DNA of 44,391 nucleotides from NCBI RefSeq assembly GCF_000336815.1, contig NZ_AOLG01000013.1:1-44391 (forward strand). Direction: 5' to 3'. Shown piece after piece: positions 39,841 through 44,391 of this stretch (its first letter is position 1; the number at the start of each line of letters is the position of its first letter). Origin of the DNA: Haloferax prahovense DSM 18310 (GTDB lineage: Archaea > Halobacteriota > Halobacteria > Halobacteriales > Haloferacaceae). The notes under the pieces are model-generated. The model did no database searches. It was not told the DNA's origin and was given only the letters and a program-made list of their open reading frames with translations. A program made the position numbers and the translations under genes.

Positions 39841-41493
39841 ATGCTAGAGATACCGGGCTGGATACCGTTCCAGCGGCTCGCCGCGCTCCTCGCGCTCCTC
39901 GCGGCCGCCGCCGCGCTCGCCGTCGTCGACAGGCCGACTCGCCTCTCGGTGGCCCTCCGGCGGCGCTTCCTGTTCGGCCTCCCGCTCGGAACGCTCGTCA
40001 GCGTCGGCGGCGTCCTCCTCGTCTATCTCGTCGTGCAGGACGGCTGGTCGTCGTGGTACCGGCCCGTCGTCATCCCGTTCCGGGCGTGGTCGTACTTCTA
40101 CCCGGCCGGGATGCTGACCGCCGCATTCGCCCACTCCAGCGCCGGCCACCTCGTCGGCAACCTCGTCGGCACGCTCACGCTCGCGCCGGTCGCGGAGTAC
40201 GCGTGGGGACACTACCCGACGCGCCGCGGGTCCACCTCGTTCGGGTCGGCCCGCGAGAACCCCTACGTCCGGTCGCTCGTCGTCTTCCCCGCGGCCGTCG
40301 TCGGCGTGGGGCTTCTGACCTCCGTCTTCGCGCTCGGCCCGGTCGTCGGCTTCTCCGGCGTCGTGTTCGCGTTCGCCGGCTTCGCGCTCGTCTTCCGGCC
40401 GCTGTCGACCATCTTGGCGTTCGTCTCCGGGCGCGTCGTCAGCCTGTTTTACAACGCGATGCTGTCGCCCGAAGTCGTCTCGTCGGCCCGCCCCATCTTC
40501 TCGACGCCGTGGTGGTCCCAAATCGCCATTCAGGGCCACGCCATCGGCTTCCTGTTCGGCGTCCTCCTCGGCGTGTGGCTGTCTCACCGCCGCGAGGGGT
40601 CGAACCCGCCCGCGCTCCGGAGCTTCGCCGGCGTCCTCCTGTTTTCCGTGAGCGAGTCGCTGTGGGCGGTGTACTGGTACCGCGGCGGCGAGACCTACGT
40701 GCTGTTTCGCGCCGTCGGCTTCGCGCTCGTCGTCGCGCTCGCGACCATCGTCGCGCTGACCGTCGCGGCCTCCGACAAGCCGCTCCGCGAGTACGCGCCC
40801 GACAACTCGGTATTTTCGGCCCGCCGCTGGCAGGTCGGCGTCGCCGTTCTCCTCGTCGTCGTCGCGGCCCTGTCGGGACCGGCGATGCTGTACAACACGT
40901 TCACCGCGAGCGGCGACGATCTGCCGGGCGAGAGCGTCTCGGTCAGGGACTACGACGTGACCTACGCCGAGGACGTGCCGAACGGCCTGACCGCCGTCTT
41001 TGACATCGAACTGTTCGGCGAGTCGACGACGACCAACACCTCCGGGGTCATCGTCAGAAGCGAGCGGCGCGGTATCTGGACGACGGCCGTCTCCACGAGT
41101 CGGCTGGCGTTCGACGGCGAGTCGGCGGTCAGGCTCGGCGGCCTCGGCTGGCGCGACCAGGTGACGGCGGTCCGCGACGGCTACGTCGTCTCGGGCGCGG
41201 GAACCGCCTACCGGGTGTTCCTCGTCGCCGACGGCGAAGCGCGACTAGCCTACGAAACCGGGCCGGTCCGGGCCGAACCGGTCGTCGCCCGGCGGAACAT
41301 CTCGGTCGTGCCGACGGCGGCGGGCTACGACATACAGGTGTCGTCGGACAGTGGGACCGTCAGGGGACCGATGCCGACGAAGAATGCGAGCACGACGCTC
41401 GACGGCATTCGATTCGTCCGCGAGAAGTCGTTCGTCTTCGCCGAGTCGCGGGGGACGAAAGTCCGCATCGCGCGACAAGAGACGTACAATTAG
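39841..41493 (+). CDS. rhoII: Rhomboid-family intramembrane serine protease with long C-terminal domain
   Basis: A 550-residue membrane protease. The rhomboid core includes HSSAGHLVGN (His98, His103, Asn107), the nucleophile in GFSG (Ser172) and the catalytic His233 in GHAIGFLFG. Additional helices lie at about 255-330. A C-terminal region from about 360 to 550 is beta-rich and polar (SVRDYDVTYAEDVPNGLTAV, then repeated Val/Arg strands) and probably sits outside the membrane. Rhomboids cut transmembrane helices of substrate proteins. A rhomboid of this kind has been linked to protein N-glycosylation in Haloferax volcanii (from memory). It is monocistronic and tail to tail with the methyltransferase gene. 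Confidence 0.88.
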   Translation: MLEIPGWIPFQRLAALLALLAAAAALAVVDRPTRLSVALRRRFLFGLPLGTLVSVGGVLLVYLVVQDGWSSWYRPVVIPFRAWSYFYPAGMLTAAFAHSSAGHLVGNLVGTLTLAPVAEYAWGHYPTRRGSTSFGSARENPYVRSLVVFPAAVVGVGLLTSVFALGPVVGFSGVVFAFAGFALVFRPLSTILAFVSGRVVSLFYNAMLSPEVVSSARPIFSTPWWSQIAIQGHAIGFLFGVLLGVWLSHRREGSNPPALRSFAGVLLFSVSESLWAVYWYRGGETYVLFRAVGFALVVALATIVALTVAASDKPLREYAPDNSVFSARRWQVGVAVLLVVVAALSGPAMLYNTFTASGDDLPGESVSVRDYDVTYAEDVPNGLTAVFDIELFGESTTTNTSGVIVRSERRGIWTTAVSTSRLAFDGESAVRLGGLGWRDQVTAVRDGYVVSGAGTAYRVFLVADGEARLAYETGPVRAEPVVARRNISVVPTAAGYDIQVSSDSGTVRGPMPTKNASTTLDGIRFVREKSFVFAESRGTKVRIARQETYN

Positions 41494-41544
41494 GCTGGGT
41501 CGGGGGTCGACGCGCGCGCTGACGACGGCGCGGTCACGGCCACC

Positions 41545-42171
41545 TCACCACTCGATGCGGAACACTTCGGCGTCGAGCTGTCGGCGGTCCTCGTCGTGGA
41601 AGTCGAACTGGCGGTCGAGGTCGAACGTCGCCCGGAAGGCGTCGGTGAGGTCGCCGCCCGCGTCGGCGACGAACGACTCGACGAACTCCTTGCTCCCCTC
41701 GTTGTGGACCGAGTAGGACACGTCGGCGACCGACGCGACCGATTCGAGGAACGCGCGGTCGGCGTGTTCGTTGCCCCGCTGCGCGCCGAACGGCGGGTTC
41801 ATGAGCACCGTGACCTGCCGGTCGTCGGGGAGACAAAGCGGCAGGCGGGTCGCGTCGGCGCGAATCCAGTCGATGGGGGCGCTCGCGCCGACGCGGCGAG
41901 CGTTATCGGTCGCGGTGTCGAGCGCCGCGTCGTCGAGTTCGACGCCGACGACGCGGGCGGGCGAGCGGAGCGCCGCGCCGAGTCCGAGCATGCCGGTTCC
42001 GGAGCCCAAATCGAGGACCGTCGCGCCCTCGATGTCGCCGCGGAGGTCCGCGAGGTGGACGAGGTGCGCGGCGAGGTCCGGCGGCGTCGGGTACTGTTCG
42101 AGCGAGACCTTCGGGTTCTCGAAGCCGGCGACCACCGCCAACTGCGCCTCCAGCGCGGCCTTGGTTGCCAT
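41545..42171 (-). CDS. METTL5-like RNA N6-adenine methyltransferase
   Basis: A 208-residue SAM-dependent methyltransferase. The SAM loop is VLDLGSGTGMLGLGA (52-66), the acidic ligand region VVGVELDD, and the catalytic N6-adenine motif NPPFGAQ (125-131). EQYPTPPDLAAHLVH and the short C-terminus are typical of the COG2263 / METTL5 group, which methylates an adenine in small-subunit rRNA in eukaryotes. Archaeal homologues are expected to act on 16S rRNA; the target here is inferred. The ATG overlaps the stop of the upstream gene by one base (TGATG), so translation is coupled. Confidence 0.9.
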   Translation of the reverse strand: MATKAALEAQLAVVAGFENPKVSLEQYPTPPDLAAHLVHLADLRGDIEGATVLDLGSGTGMLGLGAALRSPARVVGVELDDAALDTATDNARRVGASAPIDWIRADATRLPLCLPDDRQVTVLMNPPFGAQRGNEHADRAFLESVASVADVSYSVHNEGSKEFVESFVADAGGDLTDAFRATFDLDRQFDFHDEDRRQLDAEVFRIEW

Positions 42172-42566
42172 CAGCCGTCGATGGAACCTCGAAGCTCAAA
42201 AGCGACACCCTCGCGCCGGGCGCGCTCGCCGAGCGCCGCGAGCGCGGACTCGGCGTCGTCGGGGCGACAGCACTCCGCGACGTCGACGGCGACGCGCCCG
42301 ACGCCGAGGAACGCGGCGGCGCGGACGTACTCGCGGAGGCGGTCGGACTCCGACTGCACCGCGAGGGGGTCGTCCTCGCAGAAGCGGGCTTCGACGGTGA
42401 GTTCGGCGGGGAGGTACCCCTCCTCGGCGAGTTCGGTCTTCAGGTCGCGGAGGTGCGCGGGAGCGGTCGACTCCAGACCCGCGGCGTCGAGGACGACGGG
42501 GGTCAGGTCGGCGGGACGGCCGGCGACGAGTCCGGCTTCGACGGACGAGGATTCGAGCGTGCTCAT
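42171..42566 (-). CDS. Small protein coupled to the METTL5-like gene (function unknown)
   Basis: A 131-residue soluble, acidic protein. It contains ADLTPVVLDAAGLESTAPAH, then LTVEARFCEDDPLAVQSESD, then VAVDVAECCRPDDAESALAA. The alternation of strands and helices suggests a compact alpha/beta fold. I recognise no family for certain; similar haloarchaeal proteins are annotated only as domains of unknown function. It is first in a two-gene unit with the methyltransferase (TGATG overlap) and has a clear TATA box upstream. The tight coupling suggests a partner or accessory role for the methyltransferase, which is inference. Confidence 0.65.
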   Translation of the reverse strand: MSTLESSSVEAGLVAGRPADLTPVVLDAAGLESTAPAHLRDLKTELAEEGYLPAELTVEARFCEDDPLAVQSESDRLREYVRAAAFLGVGRVAVDVAECCRPDDAESALAALGERARREGVAFELRGSIDG

Positions 42567-42593
42567 GTTGCACACACATTTCCTTTGGTTATG

Positions 42594-42600
42594 TATATAT
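42594..42600 (-). promoter_or_regulatory. TATA box of the METTL5 operon
   Basis: ATATATA on the minus strand is centred about 31 bp before ATG 42566, in an AT-rich block (42575-42615). Confidence 0.65.
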
Positions 42601-42753
42601 CTTTGTAAATGCCTAGTAGTAATTTCTGTGCGTGAAATCCGCTGATGGCACGGGGGTTCGCCGCGCAAATATGACAGCCTAGAGAGTAATGTCCGTTGGT
42701 ACCGTACTGCTCGTGGGGGCACACGCTCCACCCCCATTCCCCCTGACCCCGCG

Positions 42754-42767
42754 GGGCGGTTCCGCCC
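42754..42767 (-). terminator. GC-rich hairpin after the nuclease gene
   Basis: GGGCGGAACCGCCC on the minus strand is a perfect 6-bp stem with a 2-nt loop, 14 bp after the nuclease stop codon, next to a second palindrome CCCCGCGGGG. No T-tract follows, so termination by this element is uncertain. Confidence 0.3.
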
Positions 42768-42780
42768 GGAGCCGGCGACT

Positions 42781-43764
42781 CTACTCGTACGTGTACGCGA
42801 GCACTTCGGTTCCGGCGGCGTCCCGAATCGTGACCGTGTCGCCGCCGTTGTTCCACACCGCGCCGCCGCGACCCCAGTAGACGTCTTCATCGGTGTCGGT
42901 TCCCGAGCCCGTGTGGAGCGTCAGCGACGCGCCGGGGTCGAGTGCGGTCCCCTCGGCGAACGTGTAGGTCGCGCCCGCCGCGTCGGAGACGGTCCACCCC
43001 GAGAGGTCGACGGGGTCGTCGCCGTCGTTCCGGAGCGTGACGTACTCCTCGTTCAGGTTGTCGTTGTCGTTGCCGGGCGCGTCGGCGACGACCGAGACGG
43101 AGAGGCCGTCGTCGGTGGTCGCGTCCGCACCGCCCGCGGCCGCGCCCTCGGTCGCGCAGGACCAGAGGCCGACCCCGCGCTCTCTGGCGTCGCGCTCGGC
43201 GCGCTCGTAGCGCTCGCGCTCCTCGAACGAACTCTCGTAGAACCGGGCGTGGCCCTCGGCGATGAGGTCGTAGTTGAACTCCGCGCCGTCGACGACGACG
43301 TACGCGAGGAGCCGGCCGTAGTAGCCGCGCTCGCCCGCCTTCTCGTCGTACCGGAGTTCGACGGTCCGGTCGGCGAGCCGGGACTTCGCGTAGGCGCTCG
43401 CGTCCTCGCCGGCCGCGCGGAGGCAGGTCCGCCCGGCCTCGGTCTCGGGGACGCCCTCGAACTCGTCGGGCGTGTTCTCGGCGTGGACCTCCGGCGTGTC
43501 GACGCCGAGGAGCCGAACTGTCTCGCGCGCGCCGTCCGGCATGACGACCTTGATGGTGTCGCCGTCGACCACCTCGACCACCTCGACTGTCACGTCGCCT
43601 TCGGCGGCCGCGGTCGTCGGCGACCCCGACTGCGCCGTCGGCGATGCCGTCTCTGTCGCGGTCGATTCGACCGTCGCCGCCGCCCCCGCGCCGCCTCCAC
43701 CGAGACAGCCCGCGAGGACCGCGAGAACGACGACAACGAGTGTCGCGGTAGCACGTCTGACCAT
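42781..43764 (-). CDS. Secreted thermonuclease-family lipoprotein with lamin-tail domain
   Basis: A 327-residue exported protein. The signal peptide VVVVLAVLAGC ends in a lipobox (Cys20) followed by a Ser/Thr/Ala linker. A staphylococcal-nuclease-like domain (about 58-205) has VDGDTIKV, VRLLGVDTPE (catalytic Arg) and GYYGRLLAYV (second Arg), ending GLWSC. A lamin-tail domain (about 220-325) has EYVTLRNDGDDPVDLSGWTV and the SLTLHTGSGT strand. It probably degrades extracellular DNA or RNA for nutrition. I chose ATG 43764 because the TATA box at 43791-43796 places transcription start just upstream; a GTG at 43773 is the alternative. Confidence 0.9.
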   Translation of the reverse strand: MVRRATATLVVVVLAVLAGCLGGGGAGAAATVESTATETASPTAQSGSPTTAAAEGDVTVEVVEVVDGDTIKVVMPDGARETVRLLGVDTPEVHAENTPDEFEGVPETEAGRTCLRAAGEDASAYAKSRLADRTVELRYDEKAGERGYYGRLLAYVVVDGAEFNYDLIAEGHARFYESSFEERERYERAERDARERGVGLWSCATEGAAAGGADATTDDGLSVSVVADAPGNDNDNLNEEYVTLRNDGDDPVDLSGWTVSDAAGATYTFAEGTALDPGASLTLHTGSGTDTDEDVYWGRGGAVWNNGGDTVTIRDAAGTEVLAYTYE

Positions 43765-43790
43765 TCGATTCACCGTTAGTCAGGGAACTG

Positions 43791-43796
43791 TATAAG
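43791..43796 (-). promoter_or_regulatory. TATA box of the nuclease gene
   Basis: CTTATA on the minus strand is centred about 29 bp before ATG 43764 and only 20 bp before the alternative GTG 43773, which decides the start in favour of the ATG. Confidence 0.55.
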
Positions 43797-43874
43797 TAGC
43801 TGCGTCCGAATCCCCCGAATCCGAGCTCGTCGAATCGCCAGACAGCGGCCTTTATCATATTTCTGTTACAAAGG

Positions 43875-43880
43875 TTTAAA
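43875..43880 (+). promoter_or_regulatory. TATA box of the tfb gene
   Basis: TTTAAA is centred 28 bp before ATG 43906, with a purine-rich AAAGG stretch just upstream that could serve as the TFB recognition element. Confidence 0.6.
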
Positions 43881-43905
43881 TTCACGCTCCACCAGAAACC
43901 TTTTA

Positions 43906-44391
43906 ATGGAACGTCCGAGCCGGCAGCGTCAGCGAGAGGAGGAGGCAACGGCACAAGAGGACGAGCAAGTCAACTGTCCGGAGTGTGGCTCTGACCAGAT
44001 CGTCACGGACGCAGACCAGGGGGAGCTGGTGTGTGACGACTGCGGACTCGTCCTCGACGAGCGACAGATCGACCGCGGCCCGGAGTGGCGGGCGTTCAAC
44101 CACTCCGAGCGGCAGTCGAAGTCGCGCGTCGGTGCGCCTATCACGGAGACGATGCACGACCGGGGGCTGACGACGACCATCGACTGGAAGGACAAGGACG
44201 CCTACGGTCGCTCGCTTTCGTCCGAGAAACGCTCGCAGATGCACCGCCTGCGCAAGTGGCAAGAGCGCATCCGGACCAAGGACGCCGGCGAGCGCAACCT
44301 CCAGTTCGCCCTCAGCGAAATCGACCGCATGGCCTCGGCGCTCGGCGTCCCGCGGTCGGTCCGCGAGGTCGCTTCGGTCATCTACCGCCGC
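43906..44391 (+). CDS. tfb: Transcription initiation factor IIB (TFB), 5' part
   Basis: The first 162 residues of an archaeal TFB; the gene continues past the right edge. The zinc ribbon has Cys24, Cys27, Cys43 and Cys46 (CPECGSDQ, then [10 protein letters not shown]). The B-reader and linker region follows ([33 protein letters not shown]). The start of the first cyclin fold is at about 118 ([20 protein letters not shown], then [17 protein letters not shown]). It recruits RNA polymerase to TBP-bound promoters. Haloarchaea carry several tfb paralogues with different promoter sets; which one this is cannot be decided from half the gene. Confidence 0.95.
   Translation, partial: MERPSRQRQREEEATAQEDEQVNCPECGSDQIVTDADQGELVCDDCGLVLDERQIDRGPEWRAFNHSERQSKSRVGAPITETMHDRGLTTTIDWKDKDAYGRSLSSEKRSQMHRLRKWQERIRTKDAGERNLQFALSEIDRMASALGVPRSVREVASVIYRR

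Noticed and set aside
42567..42780. A non-coding RNA gene in the spacer between the METTL5 operon and the nuclease gene
   Set aside because: Apart from the TATA box of the METTL5 operon and a GC hairpin near the nuclease stop, no extended stem structure or promoter for a separate RNA was seen.

Overview
The window is a gene-dense piece of a haloarchaeal chromosome, most probably Haloferax. The evidence is a GC-rich sequence with strongly GC-biased third positions, acidic proteins, archaeal TATA boxes about 25-30 bp upstream of largely leaderless start codons, archaeal lipid and menaquinone prenyltransferases, a TAT-dependent lipoprotein signal, and a TFIIB gene running off the right edge. The gene order (gdh-citE-gdh, pyrBI, a split men cluster, a rhomboid protease, tfb) agrees with what I remember of Haloferax chromosomes; that species assignment is recollection, not a search result.

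Layout. 1-5.4 kb: the 3' end of an unknown gene, a YHS-containing metal permease, tRNA-Arg(UCG), a UbiA-type archaeal lipid prenyltransferase, a RecA/KaiC-like ATPase, a CoA-binding protein and a cysteine synthase. 5.6-10 kb: a coiled-coil protein and an overlapping ABC export operon whose middle gene fuses an ABC-2 permease to a PrsW-type membrane protease. 10-12.2 kb: a small membrane protein, 3-hydroxyacyl-CoA dehydrogenase and a helix-hairpin-helix protein with GDWTPSG repeats. 12.2-20.7 kb: central carbon metabolism. This holds fructose-1,6-bisphosphatase behind a leaderless 43-codon upstream ORF, an acyl-CoA carboxylase carboxyltransferase, two small membrane proteins, a MaoC hydratase, and two glutamate dehydrogenases flanking a CitE-type lyase. 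20.8-22.2 kb: pyrBI. 22.2-27.9 kb: a histidine kinase with a degenerate receiver domain, two tiny membrane proteins (34 and 37 aa), an unknown 291-aa protein, a short-chain dehydrogenase, a ThuA-like protein and an enoyl-CoA hydratase/isomerase homologue.

27.9-38.2 kb: the menaquinone region, all on the minus strand (menF, menD, menB, menA, menC). It is interrupted by three small membrane proteins and by a two-gene unit encoding an iron-type substrate-binding lipoprotein and an unusual flavoprotein. That unit has a perfect DtxR/IdeR-like palindrome between its TATA box and start codon, so it is probably iron-regulated. 38.3-44.4 kb: a sulfite-oxidase-fold molybdoenzyme, a ribbon-helix-helix protein, a UPF0058 protein, a rhomboid protease, a METTL5-like methyltransferase with a coupled partner, a secreted nuclease with a lamin-tail domain, and TFIIB.

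The least explained structures are the ABC-PrsW fusion operon, the iron-box flavoprotein unit lacking an NADPH domain, the upstream-ORF arrangement of fbp, the GDWTPSG repeat protein, the 19-bp tandem repeat between menF and menD, and the clustering of enzyme types that resemble the methylaspartate cycle. No CRISPR array, integrase or intact insertion sequence was seen. Functional calls rest on recognising motifs by eye.
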